The position numbers were made by a program, and so were the translations under genes. The notes beneath the pieces were generated by a model. It searched no databases. It had not been told where the DNA came from and saw nothing but the letters and a program-made list of their open reading frames with translations. DNA of 64,000 bases from Gorillibacterium timonense (GTDB lineage Bacteria; Bacillota; Bacilli; Paenibacillales; NBRC-103111), in contig NZ_LN881723.1 in NCBI RefSeq assembly GCF_001457415.1, positions 467,246 through 531,245 on the forward strand, in the 5' to 3' direction. This document shows positions 35,830 through 43,167 of the stretch, in pieces (position 1 is the first letter of the stretch; each line of letters begins with the position of its first letter).

Positions 35830-37530
35830 TTCTGGAGGAGCCGGTTGCGGGAATAGAGCTTGGAACCCTTTTTCCAATCTGTGGATGCTACTTATGGTCG
35901 CACCTTGGATATCCACACCATTCCCTCGACGGTTTACCCTCCCATGTCACACGGGGTCTATGCCCTCACATTCCTTCGTTCTACCTCTCAAGGGGTGGAC
36001 GCCGCTTCTTGCTCCTTTACTGGGTCATTGCCCTTATGGATGATGATCTGCGGCTGCTCCGTGCTTCTATTGTCATTTGTAAAACTCTAAGCGTGGGTTA
36101 AGCAAAATGAATATTCCGGTTTGAATTAAGCAGCCATCTGAAGCTGAGACTGGCGTACCGGCCCCAAAACATCTGTTGCGTTGTAACGAATTTGTTTCGT
36201 CCCCAATGTGTGCAAGACTCGAATGAGCTTTCCGCATAGGGCTACAATAGATTGTTTCTTCTTCAGTGGATTCTGAGTTCGTTTCGTGTAATAGTGGTGC
36301 AGGGCTTTAAACTCCGCGTTTTTCGCCACCATGGGCATCACCGCGCGGAACAACAATGCCCGAAGCCGGGATCGTCCCCGTTTGGTTATGGTGGACTTGC
36401 CTTTCTTCTTGCCTGAGCTGTTTTCCCGTAGATTGAAGCCTGCAAGTCGTATGATTTGTTGACTGTGGTCATAGCCCTGCAGATCGCCTACTTCAGCTAG
36501 AAATCCAGCTAATGTAACGACTCCGACGCCCGGAACTGTGAGCATTTCTTCCGCACCAGGTATCTGTTCAAGAAGCTGCTCCACCTGCTGCATGACGTCG
36601 TCGCTCTGCCGGGCAAACAAGGTATATTGCTCCAGCAGGTCCTTCAATTCGATCTTGGCTGCCGTTAGGCCCTCTCGAAGGCCGATTGAACTCCGAGCGG
36701 CTTGAACCAGCTTCTCCGCCCGCTTCATGCCTACCGCCCTTTTAACCTCTTGTTTCCACCGCTTTAGGACCGCAAAGGCGCCGAGCGTGACGATTTCTTG
36801 TGGGGTAGGGAATTCAGTAAGCGTGATGAGAGAGGCTTTTCCTTCCCAGTCTGCAAATACCCTATGGTATTCGGGGAAGAACCGGTCCAGCCAATTTTGA
36901 ATTCTCCTCTGGGTTTGGCCCAGGTTTAACATGACCTTTTCCCGATGGTTCATGAGAATACGTAAATCGGCGTAGATCCTTTTCGGAAGTCTAGGCTCCG
37001 AATAATGGCCGTTACGGATGAGATCTGCTATGACCTTGGCATCCTTGTAGTCGTTTTTCGTCGGTGAATTGTCTTGAAGTTCTTTGCTCTTGTTCACGTG
37101 GTGAGGATTGACGATAACGAGTTGGATGCCCTCATTCTGTAGAAATTCCGCTAGAGTAAACCAGTAGTGTCCGGTTGGTTCAATGCCGAAGATGACGTCG
37201 GTCTTGGCATGCTCCCGTTGTAGTTCCTTCATCCACGATACCAGCTTTTCCAAGCCCAAACGGTCGTTTTGAAACACACATTCCTTGCCCAACTCGATGC
37301 CCCGGAAGTCGATCCCCCGTGACACGTGGGTTTCTTTGGCGATGTCTGCTCCGATTACCAGGGTGTTTTCGGTAATTCGAGTAATCCGTTGATTCTGCTT
37401 CTTCGATTGCTTATACTTCATGGTAGAGTGCCTCCTGTGCTGAGTTGTTCTTTGGTCGGAACCCAGTATACAGAAGGTGCTCTTTTCATTCAAACCTCAA
37501 ATTAATTCATTACAGGAATGGCTCCTCAAT
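35830..37530 (-). mobile_element. IS110-family insertion sequence (IS1111-like layout)
   Basis: One transposase gene with about 290 nt of non-coding DNA after its stop and about 100 nt before its start. A sub-terminal inverted repeat GAGGAGCC (35835-35842) / GGCTCCTC (37520-37527) is consistent with the IS1111 subgroup; exact ends and target duplication cannot be fixed. The long 3' non-coding stretch 35843-36125 is where IS1111-type elements are said to encode their bridge RNA. It separates the Fic gene from the reverse transcriptase locus. Confidence 0.65.
36126..37421 (-). CDS. IS110-family transposase (DEDD recombinase)
   Basis: 431 residues from the ATG at 37421, which has AGGAGG 9 nt upstream; an earlier in-frame ATG at 37493 adds 24 residues without a site. 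The N-terminal RuvC-like DEDD domain begins LVIGADIAKETHVSRG and contains FGIEPTGHYWFTLAEFL and NSPTKNDYKDAKVIADLI (third and fourth acidic residues). The C-terminal transposase_20 domain has LTVPGVGVVTLAGFLAEVG and the serine-bearing FNLRENSSGKKKGKSTITKRG near residue 355. Frame is intact, so the element may be active. IS110 enzymes use a structured bridge RNA to choose target and donor. Confidence 0.92.
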   Translation of the reverse strand: MKYKQSKKQNQRITRITENTLVIGADIAKETHVSRGIDFRGIELGKECVFQNDRLGLEKLVSWMKELQREHAKTDVIFGIEPTGHYWFTLAEFLQNEGIQLVIVNPHHVNKSKELQDNSPTKNDYKDAKVIADLIRNGHYSEPRLPKRIYADLRILMNHREKVMLNLGQTQRRIQNWLDRFFPEYHRVFADWEGKASLITLTEFPTPQEIVTLGAFAVLKRWKQEVKRAVGMKRAEKLVQAARSSIGLREGLTAAKIELKDLLEQYTLFARQSDDVMQQVEQLLEQIPGAEEMLTVPGVGVVTLAGFLAEVGDLQGYDHSQQIIRLAGFNLRENSSGKKKGKSTITKRGRSRLRALLFRAVMPMVAKNAEFKALHHYYTKRTQNPLKKKQSIVALCGKLIRVLHTLGTKQIRYNATDVLGPVRQSQLQMAA

Positions 37531-37564
37531 AACATTATACCATTGCCGCTATTTTGCCGCAAAG

Positions 37565-39490
37565 TCACCCAGAAGCTCGCGAGTCTAGTTCTGAATTCTT
37601 TAGAACCAAATTATTAATTATATCACTATCACTTGCGTTCCAATTCATAAAAGGAAATTTAAAATCTCTCAGATACTCTACCAAATAATCAAGGAGGGTT
37701 CCACCATTCCAATTTTCGTTGTTAATTAATGTGATAATTTTATTATCAATTTCCTTCTTTACCTTTGGAGAAACCAACAAATTTGAATACATGTCGTGAA
37801 TAATTATAAATTCCTTCGAGCAAATCATATCTTGTATGTTTTTTTTCGCTGTTCCACGAAAAGACATATAATCTTCATGGAGATTATTAGTTATTTCTAG
37901 AATTTGATTGTTAATATGCCTCTTCAATTTAGAATAGCGATATTTTCTTTTATCTGAATCAATATAATATAGCATTGTTGATGGTACAAAATAATCATCG
38001 CCAACCTCAAGCAAATTAATCAAAAGAGCTTCAGGCAGATCTCTTTCAAATAATTTCAAAACAATTATTAGATTTAATAGTTCAATGATTTGATTTTGAT
38101 TATATTTTATTAATTCATACGACTTTTTGAAAAGCAACTCGCTAACGGAATCTTCCTCGAACATGCTCGAATAATTCTTCATTAGTAAGACTAACTTAGC
38201 GAATTTGGTTATATTAGGTGAAGTTATAGAAAAAACCAGTATATAATGTAAAGCATCTATGATCTTACACAAAAGATAAACTTTTTGATACTCTTCTTCA
38301 TATTGATTCAGGACCCAAATAAGGTATTTAAATTTTCTTTCGAAATAAGCCAAAATGTAAGAAACAATGTTATGTTTCTGCGCTTCGAACTCTACTAGTA
38401 AGCATCGGACCTCATCGATAAAAGTTGCACTCTGGTGACTAAATATGTTACTTTTTGTTTCTTTATACAAGTTTCTTATTGAATCAAAATATGACTTGAG
38501 TATTTTTTTGATTTTTGGTACCCATAAATGGTTTCTTAAAAACGGTCTATTTTCACTATATATTTTGTTTTCATTGATAGTTAGCTTATATTCGGAACAG
38601 ACATTTTGGAAGACACTTAAGATTTTTTTAGATAACTGAATATCATTGCTAAAAATAAATATATCGTCCATGTATCGTACTATCTCGTAATCTCTCATGA
38701 AAATTATACCTTGACGTGATAATTCGTTATAAACATAATTATCTATTTTAGATAACACGATCTCTGCAACGCATCTGGAAAATTCCGGTCCTACTACAAG
38801 GCCGTTAGTCTCACCAAAATTGGCTGCCATCATTATATGGTCGAGTTTATAAGAAAACCGGTTCATATCATTTTTATTTGCTTTTGCAAGCAGCTTATCA
38901 CCCAAATATGTCCATTCAATCGAATGAGTATATATACTATAAAAACAATTTTGGATATCTATTTTCAATAAATTGGAATATTTAGACTCGATTCTTTTGA
39001 AATAATGCGACCTGTAAAAATCTGTAATTCTCACATATCTCTTCTTTTCAAAATAGCTATCCACGTATTCATCTAATTCATTATTAAGTACTTCATTGTT
39101 TTCATTCAGTAGATTTTTAAGATCTCGACTTATTTTATTTATCCTTTTCTGAGTAATACTGTTTATTCCCGAAGGATAACGAACCGAAAATATAGCATTG
39201 GTATTGGAAAAGTCAATTAGCTCTTTATCATATTCCTCAATAAATTTTAACATTTGCAATTGTGACAATGGGTGAATAAGACTAATAAGCCGTTTGGCAT
39301 TGTCATTCTTTGCAATATGAAAATTATAAGGTTCAGATACATGTTCTTTGTTATTTTTATTAAATGTTAAATGTAACGACGACCAAGTGCTATCAGAGTT
39401 TATTTTGTAAAATAGAGATCTATTAGAATAAATTAGAGGGATCTCGTACGGAAGTACGTCTGTTAGTAGGAAAATTTTCTTATTTAGCAA
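37565..39490 (-). CDS. Defence-associated reverse transcriptase, Abi/UG class 1 type (Drt3b-like?)
   Basis: About 641 residues from a TTG at 39490 with GGGAG 8 nt upstream; a further upstream ATG (39568) would run into the structured intergenic RNA and is unlikely. RT motifs: A LKIDIQNCFYSIYTHSIEW, the GETNGLVVGPEFSRCVAEIVL block (motif B, split here: GETNGLVVG / PEFSRCVAEI), C RYMDDIFIF and D LTINENK. The YTHSI and GETNG...GPEFSR patterns are typical of Abi-like class 1 unknown-group RTs (AbiA, AbiK, DRT families), which have a helical-repeat C-terminal half, as seen here from residue 330 on. It faces away from a second RT. The pairing of two different RTs recalls DRT type 3 (UG8 plus UG3). 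RT and defence class are firm; subtype is tentative. Confidence 0.82.
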   Translation of the reverse strand: MLNKKIFLLTDVLPYEIPLIYSNRSLFYKINSDSTWSSLHLTFNKNNKEHVSEPYNFHIAKNDNAKRLISLIHPLSQLQMLKFIEEYDKELIDFSNTNAIFSVRYPSGINSITQKRINKISRDLKNLLNENNEVLNNELDEYVDSYFEKKRYVRITDFYRSHYFKRIESKYSNLLKIDIQNCFYSIYTHSIEWTYLGDKLLAKANKNDMNRFSYKLDHIMMAANFGETNGLVVGPEFSRCVAEIVLSKIDNYVYNELSRQGIIFMRDYEIVRYMDDIFIFSNDIQLSKKILSVFQNVCSEYKLTINENKIYSENRPFLRNHLWVPKIKKILKSYFDSIRNLYKETKSNIFSHQSATFIDEVRCLLVEFEAQKHNIVSYILAYFERKFKYLIWVLNQYEEEYQKVYLLCKIIDALHYILVFSITSPNITKFAKLVLLMKNYSSMFEEDSVSELLFKKSYELIKYNQNQIIELLNLIIVLKLFERDLPEALLINLLEVGDDYFVPSTMLYYIDSDKRKYRYSKLKRHINNQILEITNNLHEDYMSFRGTAKKNIQDMICSKEFIIIHDMYSNLLVSPKVKKEIDNKIITLINNENWNGGTLLDYLVEYLRDFKFPFMNWNASDSDIINNLVLKNSELDSRASG

Positions 39491-39535
39491 AAAAACATCT
39501 CCCAAAAATCGACATTTTGTATTATTATATACAAG

Positions 39536-39700
39536 AAGTCGGACACAGTACAGGGTCTCTCTGTACAATGTAACAGCATAATTGAACTCATAATGTTAAT
39601 TTATCAGACTGTTGCATATAAAAACTGGGCGAGTTTTTGAGCAGCTATAGCCAGCTCTGTCAAACCCGGAAAAACACAACACACGTTATGTGTCCGACTT
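39536..39700. ncRNA. Structured intergenic RNA candidate between two divergent reverse transcriptases
   Basis: A perfect 12-bp inverted repeat, AAGTCGGACACA (39536-39547) and TGTGTCCGACTT (39689-39700), encloses 141 nt with three further hairpins: GTACAG/CTGTAC (39548-39566), AAAAACT/AGTTTTT (39620-39638) and GAGC..GC-tata-GC..GCTC (39639-39657). A single-stranded ACACAC (39679-39684) lies just before the closing strand. DRT systems with a partner RNA use such structures, and DRT3 is reported to copy an ACACAC-type template; this would place the RNA on the plus strand. Strand and ends are unproven. The inverted repeat could alternatively be an operator. Confidence 0.6.
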
Positions 39701-39733
39701 AATTTTTTCTCAATAAAAATCGGGGTTGAGAAA

Positions 39734-41053
39734 GTGGCTATTTCGGAAGATTTACTGGAAGCATATTATCAGATTCTAAGCAACAAACTTCACACTGGTA
39801 TGGATAAAATTACACAGTCTCAATTCAAAATTATTCGAAGACAAGAATATCAAAATATAATAAGAAAGGTTAACAATAGGACTTATAGATTCACTCGATT
39901 AAAGGAAATTTCAGTTAATAATCGAGTAATATACATTCCTACCATTAGAGACAAACTTGTCCTAGAGTATGTAAAGGACCGAATCAGCGAAAAATATAAA
40001 ATACATTATCCTAACAGAAATAATATTATCGATTCGATAAAAAATAAGTTCACCTCTGACAGCAGTTATTATATTATTCGTTTAGACATTCAAAACTTTT
40101 TTCCATCTATCCCCCAAAATAAGTTGTTACAAAAGCTTAAAGAAAATGGATTGTTATCATCTGAAGAGTACTTTTTGGTAAAACAAGCTTTAAAAGTAAT
40201 TCCTAAAGGAGTTCCTCAAGGATTATCAATTAGCAATGTTTTAGCTGAAATCTATTTAGAGGGTTTAGATTATAAGTTAAAAAGACAATTTCCAACTATA
40301 AATTATTACAGTAGATATGTGGATGACATATTAATTATTTTAAATGGACAACTTAAATCCCAAGAAGAGTTAGCGGTAAAGCAAGGTATGATGAAAATTT
40401 TTGATTCTTACTCACTTAAGTTGAATTCTAATAAAATGAAATTCATCTTTTTCCCATCCCCGAAACAAGGGGGTATTAGTGATTTTGAATACTTAGGCTA
40501 TAAATTTGAAACAAATAATGAAAGAAGAATATACTCGATATCACAGACAAAAATCGATAAATTTAAAAGCAAGATTGATGCATGCTTCTGTTCCTATCGA
40601 ATGAATTGTAATTTTAACTTGCTCATAGAACGTCTTACATTTCTGTTAAGTAAAAATGTTTTTTTTAAAAGAGAAGTATATATAAGTAAGAAAAATAATG
40701 TGTATTCAAAGCAACAAAAAATATACTTTGGAATAATTGAAAACTATAAATTGATCAATAACTCATTTTGGGAGGATATTGATAAATATATAAAGCAAAA
40801 AATTTCTTATGTAACCCCTTTAATAAAAAGAGATCAAGATTATAGAAAACACTTAAAAATGCTATATTCTTTATCAATTAGATTAAATAAAGAAAAAGAC
40901 AATACTCAGAAATTCCATAAATTAAGTAAAGATGAATATATTAGACGACTCCTCCTAATTGACCCCACTCAATCTACTAACCTAGGAAGACTGCAGATTT
41001 CAAGTATTTCGGAAATCAAAAAGCTGTACTTTAAAAAAGTAAACATTAAATAA
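39734..41053 (+). CDS. Defence-associated reverse transcriptase, short type (Drt3a-like?)
   Basis: A 439-residue reverse transcriptase starting at GTG with GGGGTTGAG upstream. Motif A YIIRLDIQNFFPSIP near residue 118, motif B GVPQGLSISNVLAEIYL near residue 165, catalytic motif C YYSRYVDDILIIL near residue 198, motif D SLKLNSNKMKF and the thumb-entry FEYLGYKF. The N-terminal KLHTGMDKITQSQF resembles group II-like and UG3 RTs. There is no maturase or nuclease domain and no group II intron structure around it. It is very AT-rich and lysine/asparagine-rich, like its divergent partner and unlike flanking genes, so the pair was probably acquired together. A terminator follows directly. Confidence 0.83.
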   Translation: MAISEDLLEAYYQILSNKLHTGMDKITQSQFKIIRRQEYQNIIRKVNNRTYRFTRLKEISVNNRVIYIPTIRDKLVLEYVKDRISEKYKIHYPNRNNIIDSIKNKFTSDSSYYIIRLDIQNFFPSIPQNKLLQKLKENGLLSSEEYFLVKQALKVIPKGVPQGLSISNVLAEIYLEGLDYKLKRQFPTINYYSRYVDDILIILNGQLKSQEELAVKQGMMKIFDSYSLKLNSNKMKFIFFPSPKQGGISDFEYLGYKFETNNERRIYSISQTKIDKFKSKIDACFCSYRMNCNFNLLIERLTFLLSKNVFFKREVYISKKNNVYSKQQKIYFGIIENYKLINNSFWEDIDKYIKQKISYVTPLIKRDQDYRKHLKMLYSLSIRLNKEKDNTQKFHKLSKDEYIRRLLLIDPTQSTNLGRLQISSISEIKKLYFKKVNIK

Positions 41054-41079
41054 ACCACCACTATTGTGGTGGTTTATTT
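41052..41079. terminator. Terminator after the plus-strand reverse transcriptase
   Basis: AAACCACCAC-tatt-GTGGTGGTTT, a perfect 10-bp stem beginning at the RT stop codon and followed by ATTT; the reverse reading also ends in ATTTAAT, so it may stop transcription from both sides. Confidence 0.8.
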
Positions 41080-41083
41080 GTGA

Positions 41084-41301
41084 GATATTCCCTCTCCTCG
41101 GTTAAACCGAGGTTCTAGCCCGAAATACCAATCCACAGTGCTTACAGCGAAACACTGCAAGTCCTTTACGGATTTGGTACGTCTTGTGAGCTGTCGCATG
41201 TGTACAGTTCATAAGCTACCTCCATCTGCATGGCTAGTCATCTGGCTGCCTCTGCCATCAGTTCTGACCAGTAACTATTAATGCTAAATGGAGGGAATAT
41301 C
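41084..41301. repeat. 11-bp inverted repeat enclosing a microprotein gene
   Basis: GATATTCCCTC (41084-41094) and GAGGGAATATC (41291-41301) are perfect inverted repeats 218 nt apart overall. They enclose a palindrome CCTCGGTTAAACCGAGG (41096-41112) and the 36-residue ORF on the minus strand. The unit could be a tiny mobile cassette or a folded RNA; neither is proven. Confidence 0.55.
41102..41212 (-). CDS. 36-residue CxxC microprotein
   Basis: ATG at 41212 with a textbook GGAGG 6 nt upstream, stop TAA at 41102-41104 inside a palindrome that can act as terminator. The peptide reads MNCTHATAHKTYQIRKG then LAVFRCKHCGLVFRARTSV: a basic one-knuckle protein with C...H and CKHC as possible zinc ligands. 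Similar tiny zinc-knuckle ORFs are often missed by annotation. It lies between the reverse transcriptase and the GIY-YIG gene. The strong ribosome binding site and ligand spacing argue for a real gene; function unknown. Confidence 0.5.
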   Translation of the reverse strand: MNCTHATAHKTYQIRKGLAVFRCKHCGLVFRARTSV

Positions 41302-41435
41302 CCATCACTAAATATATCCTAAAAATGAACATTTTTCAATGATCACCCTCAAAATCTCGCATAATAATTTATAATTCAACAGGAGTAACACTATTAATGT
41401 CTTGACATCTTGATCCACCCAATGCTAAAGTCCCT

Positions 41436-42005
41436 TCAAAATTGGTTATTTGTAAGGAGTAATTTGACCCATTCCTTATGTTCACGCCAACCATTCAAGA
41501 CACAGATGCCTTGGTATGCAAGCTTTTTTACCCATTCGGTTTCTGAACGCAGGGAATCTGCTTTTGTTGGCTGTATATCAACAACTTGGAATTCTGGTTC
41601 GAGGCCATCCTTACGGATATCTGTAATCCATTTTTTATAGGCTCTATGTTTGTAAGAATCACGTAAATGGCTGATTTTCCGATGTTCCATATCATGGGTT
41701 TGTCCAACGTAAAAGGGCATCTGTGTCCTAGGATCAATAATTAAATAGGTGTAGTACGGCCCTTGTTCTTCCTCTACCTCTGTAGGCTGAATCTTCGAGG
41801 AAACCTCTTTTTGATCAAAATGATACTTAGGGTTTTGTTGATCTGGCGACATCTGCTTCCACCAGAACTCTGCCAGTTCTAACGTTACAAACGATTTATA
41901 GACGGCCCCTTTATATCCTTCAACGTTTTGTTTGGCTCCCCCATCCCATTTGATATAGATTCCCGGACTTTCACCCTTTACTACGACGTAGAATTTACTT
42001 TTCAT
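41436..42005 (-). CDS. Viroplasmin-like domain fused to a GIY-YIG endonuclease domain
   Basis: A 189-residue two-domain protein. Residues 1-50 (FYVVVKGESPGIYIKWDG, then YKGAVYKSFVTLELAEFWW) match the caulimovirus viroplasmin / RNase HI N-terminal fold that binds RNA-DNA hybrids. Residues 85-180 are a GIY-YIG nuclease: YTYLIIDPRTQMPFYVGQT supplies the two motif strands (here YTYLI and FYVGQT), followed by HRKISHLRDS (Arg on the helix) and the downstream glutamate in SETEWVKKL. It is the last gene of a five-gene operon with promoter 6 and overlaps the preceding small gene by 4 nt. An RNA-DNA-hybrid-directed nuclease is a fair guess; specificity is unknown. Confidence 0.78.
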   Translation of the reverse strand: MKSKFYVVVKGESPGIYIKWDGGAKQNVEGYKGAVYKSFVTLELAEFWWKQMSPDQQNPKYHFDQKEVSSKIQPTEVEEEQGPYYTYLIIDPRTQMPFYVGQTHDMEHRKISHLRDSYKHRAYKKWITDIRKDGLEPEFQVVDIQPTKADSLRSETEWVKKLAYQGICVLNGWREHKEWVKLLLTNNQF

Positions 42006-42211
42006 GGAGTTTTCTCCCCACTGGTCTTTATTCTAGGTCTCTTCGACTTCTTCTCAATTAGGGATCGGTTGAACTCCTCATCGGTAATTTCCTCATTAAG
42101 CCGCTTCCATAGAAGTTCTTTTTCTTCGTCGTTTAGTTCAGCATCTTCGTAGGACCAGGAAGCATTCATTCTTCTAAAGATCTTCTCAAATTCTTGTCGC
42201 GATATGTTCAT
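42002..42211 (-). CDS. Small acidic hypothetical protein, 69 residues
   Basis: A 69-residue highly charged helical protein (NDEEKELLWKRLNEEITDEEF in the middle, shown in two parts NDEEKELLWK / RLNEEITDEEF). It overlaps the YhaM-like gene by 4 nt upstream and the GIY-YIG gene by 4 nt downstream, so it is clearly part of the same translationally coupled operon. No family recognised; size and charge would fit an adaptor or inhibitor of a neighbouring nuclease. Confidence 0.65.
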   Translation of the reverse strand: MNISRQEFEKIFRRMNASWSYEDAELNDEEKELLWKRLNEEITDEEFNRSLIEKKSKRPRIKTSGEKTP

Positions 42212-43167
42212 AGGAGTGACATCCGATACAACGCTTTATTCTCTAGCCCTCGGACCGGCTGTGTCCACAACTCTTTGTCCGATGTGGCACTCAGTGCATC
42301 CTCTGCCATTTGCAGCTTAGCATCCAGTGCATCGATGTGATGCAGCGCTACCGCTTCCGCTGTTTGCGGCTGCACCGGGCTTCCCCATTCCCCGAGATTA
42401 TGGTGGGAGAGAATAAGGTGCTGTAGTCCGATCACTTGTTGCGAGTGGAGTGGAAGCTCCAGCCGCAGAGCCGCTTCAGTGATCCAACTAGCCGCCATTG
42501 CTATATGACCGATCAATTTACCCTGGGTGCTGTAATCTGTCACGACCCCAAGCTGAGCGATCATTTCCTCTGGCTTTGCAATATCATGTAGGATAATCCC
42601 CGCTTTGATCATATCCACATTTAGAAATGGCCTTTGCTTGCAAAGGAACTCTCCGATCTCCAACATACGAACAATATGATAGGCTAAACCTGCGAAGTAA
42701 GCATGATGGTGCATTTTGGCCGCTGGATAATGAGCTAGTTTCTCCCTCACCTTATCGACGCAAAAGCTTACAAGATCGCGAATGACCAAATCCGAAATAC
42801 TCTCGATGACTTTGTTTATGATTACTAATAATTCCGTAGATCCCATTGGTGCAGCTCGAATAAAATCGGTTAGGGACACACCGTCTTCGTCCCTTATATT
42901 GCGAATCCGAGTGATCTTAACCTGCGGTTTTTCCCGATATAGTTGAACGATTCCTTGTACCTTGACCAGCGTCATCGGAGAAAAATTGTCTCTTTCCGTT
43001 TCCTTCACGTCCCAATACTTGGCAGGCAGCTGTCCGCTGGCATCACACAGCACCAAATCAAAGTAATCCTTTGCCGGCGATGTGTTGGTTTGCTTCAGCT
43101 CCAGCTCTTTCAACAAATAGTAGCCTACGAATTCATCGTTGGCACTCAGGTCTTTAATCAAAGTCAT
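42208..43167 (-). CDS. YhaM-like OB-fold/HD-domain 3'-5' exonuclease
   Basis: A 319-residue protein with an N-terminal OB-fold (FVGYYLLKELELKQTN...YFDLVLCDASGQLPAKYWD, residues 10-55) and a C-terminal HD domain (HHHAYFAGLAYHIVRM near residue 153, GIILHDIAKPEE near residue 190, and HLILSHHN near 245). Both the order and length match YhaM, a manganese-dependent 3'-5' exonuclease acting on RNA and DNA. The paralogue here sits in the shared-promoter operon between two PH-domain membrane proteins and a GIY-YIG nuclease, so I infer a specialised copy, not housekeeping yhaM. Confidence 0.82.
   Translation of the reverse strand: MTLIKDLSANDEFVGYYLLKELELKQTNTSPAKDYFDLVLCDASGQLPAKYWDVKETERDNFSPMTLVKVQGIVQLYREKPQVKITRIRNIRDEDGVSLTDFIRAAPMGSTELLVIINKVIESISDLVIRDLVSFCVDKVREKLAHYPAAKMHHHAYFAGLAYHIVRMLEIGEFLCKQRPFLNVDMIKAGIILHDIAKPEEMIAQLGVVTDYSTQGKLIGHIAMAASWITEAALRLELPLHSQQVIGLQHLILSHHNLGEWGSPVQPQTAEAVALHHIDALDAKLQMAEDALSATSDKELWTQPVRGLENKALYRMSLL

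Noticed and set aside
39734-41053. Group II intron or retron reading of the short reverse transcriptase
   Set aside because: No maturase or endonuclease domain, no intron domain V-like hairpin next to it, and no retron-type inverted repeats and effector gene; the partner RT and the central RNA fit a DRT-type system better.
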